DNA of 64,000 nt from Flavobacterium frigoris. GTDB taxonomy: Bacteria > Bacteroidota > Bacteroidia > Flavobacteriales > Flavobacteriaceae. The notes under the pieces were generated by a model. That model worked only from the letters and a program-made list of their open reading frames with translations, had not been told where the DNA came from and did no database searches. The stretch is from positions 124,001 to 188,000 of the forward strand of contig NZ_FOFZ01000006.1 in the NCBI RefSeq assembly GCF_900111075.1, written 5' to 3'. Position 1 is the stretch's first letter, and every line of letters begins with the position of its first letter. Positions 35,680 through 44,415 of the stretch are shown here, in pieces. Position numbers and translations under genes: made by a program.

Positions 35680-37128
35680 TTATCCTACTGAGCCTTCCAA
35701 GGAAACCTCCAACAATTTTTGAGCTTCAACAGCAAACTCCATTGGCAATTGACTTAATACGTCTTTGCAATAGCCATTTACAATTAAACCAATGGCTTTT
35801 TCATTATCAATACCCCTTTGTTTGCAATAAAATAATTGGTCTTCACCAATTTTTGAAGTTGTTGCTTCATGCTCGACAATGGCGGTGTTGTTTTTTATTT
35901 CGATGTATGGAAAGGTATGTGCTCCGCATTGATCAGTCATCAATAAACTATCGCATTGTGAAAAATTACGGGCATTGTCTGCACCTTTTCCAATACGGAC
36001 TAACCCTCTGTAACTGTTGTTGCTGTAACCTGCCGAAATCCCTTTGGATATGATAGTACTTTTAGTGTTTTTACCAATGTGGATCATTTTTGTTCCAGTA
36101 TCGGCTTGCTGATAGTTATTGGTCAGGGCAACAGAATAGAATTCACCTATCGAATTGTCGCCTTTTAAAATCACCGATGGGTATTTCCATGTAATTGCAG
36201 AACCTGTTTCTACTTGTGTCCAAGAGATTTTAGAATTTTCTTCCAAACAAATACCACGTTTTGTAACAAAGTTGAAAATACCTCCTTTACCGTCTTTATC
36301 ACCTGGATACCAGTTTTGTACGGTGCTGTATTTTATCTGTGCATCTTTATGTGCCACGAGCTCTACAACGGCTGCATGCAATTGATTTTCATCACGCATC
36401 GGTGCCGTACAGCCTTCAAGATAACTCACATATGAATCTTCATCAGCAATAATTAAGGTGCGTTCAAACTGACCAGTTCCAGCCGCTTCTATTCTGAAAT
36501 AAGTGGAAAGTTCCATCGGACAACGAACTCCTTTTGGAATATAACAAAACGTGCCATCTGTAAATACAGCGGAGTTTAGTGCTGCATAAAAATTATCGGT
36601 GTAGGGAACAACAGAGCTCATGTATTTTTGTACCAATTCTGGATGTTCCTGAATTGCTTCGCCAAACGAACAAAAAATAATTCCTTTTTCTGCTAATGTT
36701 TCTTTATATGTTGTTGAGACCGAAACGCTGTCCACAATAATATCCAACGCTATTCTACTTTCCACACCTGTAAGGCGTTCTTGCTCTAAGATTGAAATAC
36801 CGAGTTTCTGAAATGTTTTCAATAATTCAGGATCTACTTCATCTAAACTGTTTAGTACTTTTTTTGGTTTTGGAGCTGAGTAATATATGATATCTTGAAA
36901 ATCTGGTTTTTGGTAAGAAACATGAGCCCAGTCTGGCTCCTTCATTGTTATCCAATGACGGAAAGCTGTTAAGCGATAGTCTAACATCCATTCGGGTTCC
37001 TTTTTTTTGGCAGAAATAAAACGAATAATATCTTCATTCAATCCTTTTGGTGCGTTGTCAGCTTCAAAATCGGTAACAAACCCGTATTTGTATTCCGTGC
37101 TGAGCTTTTGTTCTAAAACCTCGTTCAT
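35680..37128 (-). CDS. sufB: SufB, Fe-S cluster scaffold subunit
   Basis: 482 residues, full length. SufB hallmarks are [58 protein letters not shown], and near the C-terminus [20 protein letters not shown] with conserved residues for cluster assembly. It receives sulfur, normally from SufS-SufE. Lies 50 bases before sufC. Confidence 0.95.
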   Translation of the reverse strand: MNEVLEQKLSTEYKYGFVTDFEADNAPKGLNEDIIRFISAKKKEPEWMLDYRLTAFRHWITMKEPDWAHVSYQKPDFQDIIYYSAPKPKKVLNSLDEVDPELLKTFQKLGISILEQERLTGVESRIALDIIVDSVSVSTTYKETLAEKGIIFCSFGEAIQEHPELVQKYMSSVVPYTDNFYAALNSAVFTDGTFCYIPKGVRCPMELSTYFRIEAAGTGQFERTLIIADEDSYVSYLEGCTAPMRDENQLHAAVVELVAHKDAQIKYSTVQNWYPGDKDGKGGIFNFVTKRGICLEENSKISWTQVETGSAITWKYPSVILKGDNSIGEFYSVALTNNYQQADTGTKMIHIGKNTKSTIISKGISAGYSNNSYRGLVRIGKGADNARNFSQCDSLLMTDQCGAHTFPYIEIKNNTAIVEHEATTSKIGEDQLFYCKQRGIDNEKAIGLIVNGYCKDVLSQLPMEFAVEAQKLLEVSLEGSVG

Positions 37129-37193
37129 ACTATTTAAATTTTACTATTGTTATTTTGTTCATCGGTAATTCCCAATCCCAAAAATCATTTTGA

Positions 37194-37547
37194 TTAAATT
37201 ATTAAATGCAAACTATCTTTTTTGGCAAATAATTCTTCTTCGCTTTCGCGCCAATCTTCATCATCTACACAGCAATCAACAGGACAAACTGCAGCACATT
37301 GAGGCTCATCATGAAAACCAACACATTCAGTGCATTTATCGGCTACTATGTAATAAACATCATTGGATACAGGTTCTTGCGGTTCATTTGCATCGGCAGT
37401 CAATCCGCTTTTTGAGGTAAACATTCCCTTTATGGCTGTTCCATCCGCGAAGCGCCATTCATCGCCGCCTTCGTAGATTGCATTATTCGGACATTCTGGT
37501 TCACAAGCGCCACAATTAATGCATTCGTCTGTAATTATAATTGCCAT
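37194..37547 (-). CDS. Two-cluster 4Fe-4S ferredoxin
   Basis: 117 residues from ATG 37547 (MAIIITDECINCGACEP); the frame is open 36 codons further up, without support. The first cluster motif is CINCGACEPECP. The second, CTECVGFHDEPQCAAVCPVDCC, is of the Alvin/YfhL type with a long spacing. It could donate electrons to cluster assembly or lipoyl synthase. Placed between iscA and sufB in the same direction. Confidence 0.9.
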   Translation of the reverse strand: MAIIITDECINCGACEPECPNNAIYEGGDEWRFADGTAIKGMFTSKSGLTADANEPQEPVSNDVYYIVADKCTECVGFHDEPQCAAVCPVDCCVDDEDWRESEEELFAKKDSLHLII

Positions 37548-37624
37548 TTTTCTTTTTTTATATTGTTGAAAAGTCGAAAGCTTTTCCAAGAAACACTTAC
37601 AAGCTTTAAACCTTAAATCTAATA

Positions 37625-37951
37625 TTAAACGCCAAACGATTCTCCACAACCGCAAGTTCTGCTTGCATTTGGATTAACAAATACAAATCCTTTTCCGTTT
37701 AAGCCTCCCACATAATCGAGCTCCGTACCTATTAAGTAAAGGAAGCTTTTTTTGTCAACGGCAATCTTTATTCCTTTGTCTTCAAAAACCTTATCGCTCT
37801 CTGTAATCACATTGTCAAACACGAGTTTATAAGTAAGACCGGAACATCCGCCACCATCCACACCTACTCTAATAAAGGTTCCTTCTGGGCTGTTTTCGTT
37901 TGCTATTAAACTTAATGCGTGTTCTTTTGCATTTTCTGAAACTGTTATCAT
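37625..37951 (-). CDS. IscA/SufA-type (HesB) iron-sulfur carrier
   Basis: 108 residues of the HesB/A-type family. Conserved Cys in GVDGGGCSGLTYKLVFD near 36 and the C-terminal CGCGESFG near 100 give the three cluster ligands. It carries clusters from the SufBCD scaffold to targets. Twenty-one bases downstream of the regulator gene. Confidence 0.93.
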   Translation of the reverse strand: MITVSENAKEHALSLIANENSPEGTFIRVGVDGGGCSGLTYKLVFDNVITESDKVFEDKGIKIAVDKKSFLYLIGTELDYVGGLNGKGFVFVNPNASRTCGCGESFGV

Positions 37952-37972
37952 TCTATTTCTAATTAATGATTA

Positions 37973-38452
37973 TTATAATTCTTTATTTTCTCCACTTATT
38001 TCTTCAAATAAACTTTTAAAAGTAACTGTAGCTTCTTTTTCACCATGGGACAAATCAGATAGTGTGATGGTATCTAGTAACTTATCTATTGCAGATTGAA
38101 CTATGGTCCAAAGCGACCGAATGGAGCAATCTGTCGAATTGCTGCATATTTTCATTACGCCAACATGATTAACACAAAATTGTTCGTCAAATAACCGCCC
38201 GCCTAAGGCATTCAAAATGTCGTTTACTGTTATCATATTTGCAGGTCTGGCTAATACATATCCTCCAACATGTCCTTTGGTACTATTAATTAAACCTTCC
38301 ATACGAAGGATTCGGGTCAATTTAGAAACATTAGGTTGCGATAATCCTTCCGCTTCACTGAGCTGAGGAATGCTCAAGCCGGACTGATCATTACATTTTG
38401 CAATCTGGACTAATAGTCTTAAGCCATATTCGTCTTGTGCTGTTATTTTCAT
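37973..38452 (-). CDS. Rrf2/IscR-like transcriptional regulator of the SUF operon
   Basis: 159 residues. The winged helix is in the first 75 residues (QLSEAEGLSQPNVSKLTRILR; HVGGYVLARP wing). Cys93, Cys103 and Cys109 have spacing close to the IscR 2Fe-2S ligands, so it probably senses Fe-S supply. First gene of the SUF operon, thus autoregulated. Tandem palindromes upstream (38533-38576) are its likely sites. Confidence 0.9.
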   Translation of the reverse strand: MKITAQDEYGLRLLVQIAKCNDQSGLSIPQLSEAEGLSQPNVSKLTRILRMEGLINSTKGHVGGYVLARPANMITVNDILNALGGRLFDEQFCVNHVGVMKICSNSTDCSIRSLWTIVQSAIDKLLDTITLSDLSHGEKEATVTFKSLFEEISGENKEL

Positions 38453-38511
38453 TGTTTAAAAGTTTTATGTTTTAATAATGGATTTTTAATATTTAAAATA
38501 AACCTATAAGA

Positions 38512-38519
38512 CAAATGTA
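38512..38519 (-). promoter_or_regulatory. -7 element of the SUF operon promoter
   Basis: On the minus strand TACATTTG (38519-38512) fits the Bacteroidota -7 box, 60 bases upstream of the regulator start. The -33 region falls in the first palindrome, which starts at 38533, so binding there could block or assist RNA polymerase. Confidence 0.5.
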
Positions 38520-38532
38520 AACGTTGTTTTTC

Positions 38533-38576
38533 AATATATACTAAAAAGTATATATTAATTTATACTAAAAAGTATA
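38533..38576. promoter_or_regulatory. Tandem palindromic operators of the Rrf2 regulator
   Basis: Site 1 (38533-38556): AATATATACT-AAAA-AGTATATATT, perfect 10-bp arms. Site 2 (38561-38576): TATACT-AAAA-AGTATA, the same 16-base core. The centres are 24 bp apart, a little over two helical turns. The position above the SUF promoter and the presence of an Rrf2 gene first in the operon make this the likely target of that protein. Confidence 0.7.
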
Positions 38577-39041
38577 TTGATAGGTTTAGTAAAAACTACT
38601 ATAAAAAGTATCTCTTCATTTGAAACCTCTTTATTGTAACAAAGAGCAATCTGTTAAATGACTAACAACGCTTATTAATCTATGAAAATAACCTTTTGTT
38701 AATCATACGATTAACCTTAATTCAGTACCTCGGTAAAAAAAAGAGTTAAATTGACCTTGAAGGTTATTTTTTCAGGATACAGTCAACTGTCCAAAGAAGA
38801 ACTTGACTTAAAAAAATAATAGAAAAGCAAAGGAATTGTGCTAACTATTATAGATAAATAATTAAACGAACTACGTTATTTTTATTAGCTATGAAACAAG
38901 CAAGTACTTTCGATTATAAAAAAAATGAAACAAAAAAGTGATGCATTATACTCAAAATCATCAATATAATAGGATAATATCTCCTACTTATATACTAATA
39001 ACTATACTTAGAAGAGCTAGTAATTAAACGTAATTATATAC
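38577..39041. other. 465-base gap upstream of the SUF operators
   Basis: No gene seen; several short ORFs with stops, none with a recognisable product. The stretch separates the SUF operon from proline dehydrogenase. Confidence 0.5.
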
Positions 39042-39078
39042 AAAAAAGCTCCGATTTTGAAAAATTGGAGCTTTTTTT
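39042..39078. terminator. Strong bidirectional terminator near proline dehydrogenase
   Basis: AAAAAGCTCC-ATTTT pairs with AAAAT-GGAGCTTTTT, with A- and T-runs on both sides, so it works on either strand. It lies 20 bases past the stop of the minus-strand proline dehydrogenase gene. Confidence 0.8.
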
Positions 39079-39097
39079 AATGAAAGAGATTTAAAAA

Positions 39098-40267
39098 CTA
39101 CTTGTCTTTTCTTCTTTTGCGTTCTGTCTTTATTAGTCCTAACTCGCGACTAGTTTGACCAGCTACTGAAGTATTTTCCTCTGCACGACGAATGAGGTAT
39201 GGCATAACATCTTTTACGGGACCAAAGGGCAAATATTTGGCAACGTTATAATGATGATCCGCTAGGTTATAACTGATATTATCACTCATACCATACAATT
39301 GACCAAACCAAATTCTGTCATCCTTAGTAGGTATTCCCTTTGCTTCCATCAGCGACATTAAATTATAAGTACTTTCTTCATTATGAGTACCAGCAAAAAC
39401 AGACATGTTGTCTATATGATCGATCATATAATGCACTGCTGCGTCGTAATTAGCGTCTGTAGCTTCCTTTGACGAACAAATGGGTGTTGGATATCCTTTT
39501 TCTTCAGCTCTGTTGTTTTCTTTTTCCATGTAAGCACCACGAACTAACTTCATTCCGATAAAAAAGCCTTCTTTTTTTGCCACATCATGCAACTTTTTTA
39601 AATAATCCAAACGATCCCAACGATACATTTGTAGCGTATTAAAAACAATTGCTTTTTCTTTATTGTATTTGCGCATCATCTCAGTAACTAAATCGTCAGC
39701 CGCATCTTGCATCCAACTTTCTTCTCCGTCAATAAGTAACGCTACATCTTTTTTATGTGCTTCACTGCAAACCAAATCAAAACGAGCCACTACTCGATCC
39801 CACTCTTCTTGCTCTTTTGAAGTTAATGTTTGTTTTGCTCCAAGTTTTTCATACAATTCAAAACGACCAAGGCCCGTTGGTTTAAAAACCGCAAATGGTA
39901 TTGCCTGACGTTCTTTGGCAAATTCTACAGTTTTTAAAGTCATCGCCAAGGCAGCGTCAAATTGATCTTCTTCCTCTTTCCCTTCTACTGAATAATCCAA
40001 TACCGAAGATACTCCTTTGGTATACATTCTATCAACAACAGAAAGGCAGTCATTTTCATTTACTCCTCCACAAAAATGATCGAAAACGGTAGCGCGTATC
40101 AAACCTTCCACTGGAAGATTAACATTTAATGCAAAATTAGTAACCGCTGCTCCTATTCGTACCAATGGTTGGTTGGATATCATTTTAAAAAGAAAGTAAG
40201 CTCTATCTAGTTCTGTATCACTTTTTAAAGCGAAGGCCACTTGCGTATTATTGAATATTTTGTCCAT
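39098..40267 (-). CDS. Proline dehydrogenase
   Basis: 389 residues, a monofunctional PRODH (FAD barrel) oxidising proline to pyrroline-5-carboxylate and feeding electrons to the quinone pool. GMKLVRGAYMEKENNRAEEK near 237-256 and the C-terminal Arg pair region YLIRRAEENTSVAGQ are signature substrate-binding motifs. The PutA-type P5C dehydrogenase is not fused. Confidence 0.92.
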   Translation of the reverse strand: MDKIFNNTQVAFALKSDTELDRAYFLFKMISNQPLVRIGAAVTNFALNVNLPVEGLIRATVFDHFCGGVNENDCLSVVDRMYTKGVSSVLDYSVEGKEEEDQFDAALAMTLKTVEFAKERQAIPFAVFKPTGLGRFELYEKLGAKQTLTSKEQEEWDRVVARFDLVCSEAHKKDVALLIDGEESWMQDAADDLVTEMMRKYNKEKAIVFNTLQMYRWDRLDYLKKLHDVAKKEGFFIGMKLVRGAYMEKENNRAEEKGYPTPICSSKEATDANYDAAVHYMIDHIDNMSVFAGTHNEESTYNLMSLMEAKGIPTKDDRIWFGQLYGMSDNISYNLADHHYNVAKYLPFGPVKDVMPYLIRRAEENTSVAGQTSRELGLIKTERKRRKDK

Positions 40268-40424
40268 TTAACGATGTTTTTTTCACAAATATAAAGAGAG
40301 TTTTATAAATATTTATCAAATTAATAATAATAAAAAATACAATCCCTGTTTGACAATATTTTCAATAAACTTCTTATTAAAATTAATAATTTATAGATTT
40401 GTACTAATATTTTAAAAAATAAAA

Positions 40425-42800
40425 ATGAATAAGAAAAATAATTCTACTACTTCTATAAAATCAGATTCCGTTTCTCCAAATAGTACTTATTATGATTTTA
40501 TGTCTTTATTTTTCTTTAGTTGTTATTTAGTATTAGATTTCTTACCTGATTTTAAAAGTATAGAGATTATTGGTACTCAATTTTTTTACTTATCTGTTTT
40601 AAACTGCATAATTGTTGTCTATTTATATAAAAACCCTTCTTTGCTTTCGCAGAATTTGATTGGGGCTTTAAAAAAAGATTCGGTCTTTAAAACTTATATC
40701 GTATTTCTATTCTTTTGCGGAATTACATTATTTACTGCAAAAAACATTTCAATAGCTATAGTCAGTTTTACCGAGCTTCTGGTTGTATTAACTATGTTCT
40801 TCAATTTATATGTACTATTTTATAAAAGACTGTATTTGATCTATAAAGTTTCATTTATAGTAGGTATAAGTGTGTTTCTTCAAACATCCTTTACCTTTTT
40901 TCATTTATTCAAAGAAATTAAAACTAATGCTATTTTCACTGCGATTTCTAATTTAAAGGGAAATACTGGGAATATAAATGTTTATGCCGCTAGTTTGAGT
41001 ATAAAAATTCCATTCATACTAATAGGAATTACTCATTTTTCAAAAATAAAAAAATGGGTTCTAACCCTGTCTCTCTTCTTAGCTGCTTTAACTATTTTAC
41101 TAATAAGTGCTAGAGCCGCATATATTAGTATGTTTTTTATAATCCTACTATTCATAGTTTATTACTTAAAAACAAACACGTTAAAAAAGTCCAGTTTTAT
41201 TAATGTTGTATATATAGGTATAGCATTAATTGCATCTTTTATAATAACAAATTCAGTATTTAAATACAATAATGGTAAAGATCGTTTTGAATCAGTGACA
41301 AGCAGAGTTACACAAATCGTTGACAAAAAAGAAGCTTCAATAAATGCACGATTAACCTATTGGAACACCGCATTATCTATTATTAAAAAAAATCCCGTGT
41401 TAGGTGTTGGAATAGGCAACTGGAAAATTGAAAGTTTGACCTATGAAAAAGCATATATAGATGATGCATTTATTTCGTCACATACTCATAATGATTTTCT
41501 AGAAATTGCAGCAGAAACGGGCGTGTTTAACGGATTAGTATATCTCTTGCTATTTATACTTTTATTAGTTAGGAATTTAAAAAAGATAGTTAGGAAGAAC
41601 GACTCAACTAATAAAAATGTTGCAATTGTAACAACATTAGTATTGGTTAGTTATGGTATAGATGCACTCTTCAATTTTCCGCTATATCGATCTACAATGC
41701 AATTTAGTTTTGCCGTCCTTTTAGCTTTTACAATCTTAAATGATTCAAAAAAGGAAGTTGAAGAAAACAAAGAAGCTGAAAATTCGTTTTTTTCAATAGG
41801 AGTTATAGTTCTGTCTCTACTTACAATATATTTTACTTTTGTAACTTTAAGGACTTATCAACTTGAATATCAAATTAAATACAGTAAAATTAATTCGACT
41901 GAAATTAACGACAGATTCCCGAAGTTCCCTAATGTTGGAATCTATGCTGAATCCTTTGCTGAACATTTAGCAATTGCCTATTATAATGAAGATAATTATA
42001 TAAAAGCCGCAGAGTACTTTAATGTGGCCAAAAACATTAACCCTTATTTAGGCATACCAGATTGGTATTTACATAAAATTGAAAAATCAAAAGGGAATAA
42101 TGATGATGCCTATAAATATGCAAAAAATGCTTTTTACATGCGTCCTAGAAATAGTAATTATTTCCTAGATGCTTTAACTATGGCTTCAAAGAAAAAAGAT
42201 ACACTTGAAATACTAAAAATTCATAACTTATTTTCTAGCTATAGAAAAATGCCGAGTAACTGGAAAAATACTGCTTCGGCCTTATATAATTCCAATTATA
42301 AAATAAAGAAAATTATAGTATTTGTTGATCAAGGATTACTTTCTTTCCCAAAAGACACTGCCCTTTTAAAGCGAAAAAGAATATTAACCGAACGATTGAA
42401 AGGAGTAAAAAACAGCGATAATTTACTACCCCAAGATAATCCAGTTTCACCTTTGGCTAAGATAAATTATATGGTTGAGGCAAAAAAATTGGGGGATCAA
42501 CTAAAATTTGAAAAAGCAATTGAATTCTATAAAATGGCATCTCAAGAAAATCCTGAAAAAAGAGTTATTTTACAGGACATCGGTATTTGTTATTATAAAT
42601 TAAATAAAATTGATTTAGCAATAAAGTATTTAAAACAAACTTTGAATGATCCTAATTTAGAAAGTGGAAAGACTGAATATTTATTAGCTGGTTGTTATAT
42701 GAATCTAAAGGACAAAGAAAACGGATGCAAATATTTGACAATAGCTTTTGATAAAAAGTATCCCAATACAGAAGTTCTTTTAAATAAACTTTGTAAATAA
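40425..42800 (+). CDS. O-antigen ligase-like (Wzy_C) membrane protein with TPR tail
   Basis: 791 residues. About ten to twelve membrane helices occupy residues 20-460. The Wzy_C/WaaL-like signature HTHNDFLEIAAETG lies near residue 355 in the large periplasmic loop, with an Arg-rich loop before it. The last ~300 residues are soluble and helical with TPR units (AIAYYNEDNYIKAAEYFNVA; AIEFYKMASQENPE; LDLAIKYLKQ). Candidate for ligating or polymerising surface glycan or glycosylating proteins. Single gene between proline dehydrogenase and aroB. Confidence 0.85.
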   Translation: MNKKNNSTTSIKSDSVSPNSTYYDFMSLFFFSCYLVLDFLPDFKSIEIIGTQFFYLSVLNCIIVVYLYKNPSLLSQNLIGALKKDSVFKTYIVFLFFCGITLFTAKNISIAIVSFTELLVVLTMFFNLYVLFYKRLYLIYKVSFIVGISVFLQTSFTFFHLFKEIKTNAIFTAISNLKGNTGNINVYAASLSIKIPFILIGITHFSKIKKWVLTLSLFLAALTILLISARAAYISMFFIILLFIVYYLKTNTLKKSSFINVVYIGIALIASFIITNSVFKYNNGKDRFESVTSRVTQIVDKKEASINARLTYWNTALSIIKKNPVLGVGIGNWKIESLTYEKAYIDDAFISSHTHNDFLEIAAETGVFNGLVYLLLFILLLVRNLKKIVRKNDSTNKNVAIVTTLVLVSYGIDALFNFPLYRSTMQFSFAVLLAFTILNDSKKEVEENKEAENSFFSIGVIVLSLLTIYFTFVTLRTYQLEYQIKYSKINSTEINDRFPKFPNVGIYAESFAEHLAIAYYNEDNYIKAAEYFNVAKNINPYLGIPDWYLHKIEKSKGNNDDAYKYAKNAFYMRPRNSNYFLDALTMASKKKDTLEILKIHNLFSSYRKMPSNWKNTASALYNSNYKIKKIIVFVDQGLLSFPKDTALLKRKRILTERLKGVKNSDNLLPQDNPVSPLAKINYMVEAKKLGDQLKFEKAIEFYKMASQENPEKRVILQDIGICYYKLNKIDLAIKYLKQTLNDPNLESGKTEYLLAGCYMNLKDKENGCKYLTIAFDKKYPNTEVLLNKLCK

Positions 42801-43044
42801 TAAACGATCCATTTGATAAATTTTCTGATAAAAATAAATCATTGGTAAAAGAAAAATTAATTAATTTACAATAATTAAACAGAATAATGGAATTTGTTAT
42901 TTTACTAAATTCAAAATGAATCTGATAAAATATTATTTAGAAAAACCTTAAATTCGCAAATTATACCAATTAATTATTGATGTATAAAAAATTATCTAAG
43001 AACTGAAGTTGTAATATTCGATATTGCATATAAAATAGTAAAAC

Positions 43045-44124
43045 ATGTCAAATTTATTAAAAACAATCGAAGCAAGTAATCATCCTATTCATTTCAATGA
43101 AAAAGGATATGAAGCTTTAAATTTACATTTAAACCAAAATAAATATTCCAAAGTTTTTGTAATTGTAGACATTCATACCAATGAATTTTGCTTGCCAATT
43201 TTTTTGCCCTACTTAGAAACAGAGTTGATAATTGAAATTATCGAATTTGAGGCTGGTGAAGAGAATAAAAATATTGAGACTTGCGTTCAAATATGGAACG
43301 TACTAACAGAACTTGGCGCTGATAGAAAAAGCCTCGTCATAAATCTTGGTGGCGGTGTTGTTACTGATTTAGGTGGCTTTGTAGCCTCAACCTTTAAACG
43401 AGGTATTGATTTTATCAATATTCCTACAACCTTGCTTTCAATGGTTGATGCTTCTGTAGGAGGAAAAAACGGAGTTGATTTAGGAAATTTAAAGAATCAA
43501 ATAGGTGTTTTTAATTTGCCAATAATGGTACTTATAGATACACAATATCTAGAAACGCTTGCGCGAAATGAAATGCGCTCCGGTCTTGCCGAAATGCTAA
43601 AACATGGTTTGATCTTCGATAAAGCATATTGGGAACAATTTTTAGATCTGAAAGCAATTGACTTTGCCGATTTTGACGAGCTAATTTACCGTTCCGTTAC
43701 AATTAAGAACGAAATAGTAACATTAGACCCTACTGAAAAAAATATCCGGAAATCATTAAACTTTGGTCATACACTGGGTCACGCGATTGAAAGTTATTTT
43801 CTTGAGAGTGAAAGTAAAACCACCTTATTACATGGAGAAGCCATTGCAGTAGGAATGATTCTGGAAAGTTATATCTCTTTCGACAAAGAATTGATAAGTG
43901 AAAGCGAGTATATTCAAATTAAAACTACAATAAAGTCTATCTTTGATGATATCGTATTTCTTGAAAATGACATCGAACCCATTCTAGAATTACTCATTCA
44001 TGACAAGAAAAATGAATATGGTACCATACAATTTGCCTTGATAGAAGGCATTGGTAGAATAAAAATAAATCAATCTGTTGAAAATGAATTAATTCTTAAA
44101 GCATTTAACGATTATAAATCTTAA
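43045..44124 (+). CDS. aroB: 3-Dehydroquinate synthase
   Basis: 359 residues. NAD-binding NLGGGVVTDLGGFVASTFKRG near 100-120, the PTTLLSMVDASVGGKNGVD motif near 131-150, and the zinc His region KSLNFGHTLGHAIE plus LLHGEAIAVGM. Second step of the shikimate pathway, DAHP to 3-dehydroquinate. Single gene. Confidence 0.95.
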   Translation: MSNLLKTIEASNHPIHFNEKGYEALNLHLNQNKYSKVFVIVDIHTNEFCLPIFLPYLETELIIEIIEFEAGEENKNIETCVQIWNVLTELGADRKSLVINLGGGVVTDLGGFVASTFKRGIDFINIPTTLLSMVDASVGGKNGVDLGNLKNQIGVFNLPIMVLIDTQYLETLARNEMRSGLAEMLKHGLIFDKAYWEQFLDLKAIDFADFDELIYRSVTIKNEIVTLDPTEKNIRKSLNFGHTLGHAIESYFLESESKTTLLHGEAIAVGMILESYISFDKELISESEYIQIKTTIKSIFDDIVFLENDIEPILELLIHDKKNEYGTIQFALIEGIGRIKINQSVENELILKAFNDYKS

Positions 44125-44144
44125 ATATTTTTTAGTTAAAAGGA

Positions 44145-44176
44145 TTGGATTACGTATATATTATTTTTTACATTTG
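44145..44176 (+). promoter_or_regulatory. Promoter upstream of the 59-residue ORF
   Basis: TTG (44145-44147), 21 bases, then TACATTTG (44169-44176): a good match to the Flavobacterium consensus. The ATG of the small ORF follows five bases later, so the transcript would have an almost absent leader or the ORF would start inside the initiation region. Confidence 0.55.
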
Positions 44177-44181
44177 CCGCA

Positions 44182-44361
44182 ATGAAAAACAATCAAAAAC
44201 AAGAGAATTACAGTTCAAATGAGAACCTAAACAATAAATCTTTTTTAAGGATATTGAAGCGTTTTTATTCGATCAAAGAATATTTTTGTTTTGATCTGTC
44301 TAACCATTTAAAAGTAGATCACGAAAAACTTCAGATTATTTATGCAAACATTAGGGTTTGA
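44182..44361 (+). CDS. 59-residue basic small protein upstream of arginine decarboxylase
   Basis: ATG 44182 to TGA 44359-44361. It begins MKNNQKQENYSSNENL, contains a basic aromatic middle (RILKRFYSIKEYFCF) and ends YANIRV. No relative recognised. It has a strong promoter match just upstream and is followed after 54 bases by arginine decarboxylase, so it may be a small protein or a regulatory leader ORF. Confidence 0.5.
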   Translation: MKNNQKQENYSSNENLNNKSFLRILKRFYSIKEYFCFDLSNHLKVDHEKLQIIYANIRV

Positions 44362-44415
44362 AAATTAGTTTAATTCTTAATACCAATTTAATTAATCTAC
44401 AATACTAAAAGCTAC

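Noticed and set aside
37548..37655. Upstream extension of the ferredoxin
   Set aside because: The clear cluster motif starts a few residues after ATG 37547; the extra 36 residues do not look like a domain and lie in the gap to iscA.
38577..39041. Short plus-strand ORFs in the gap upstream of the SUF operon
   Set aside because: All are broken by stops and lack start or promoter context.
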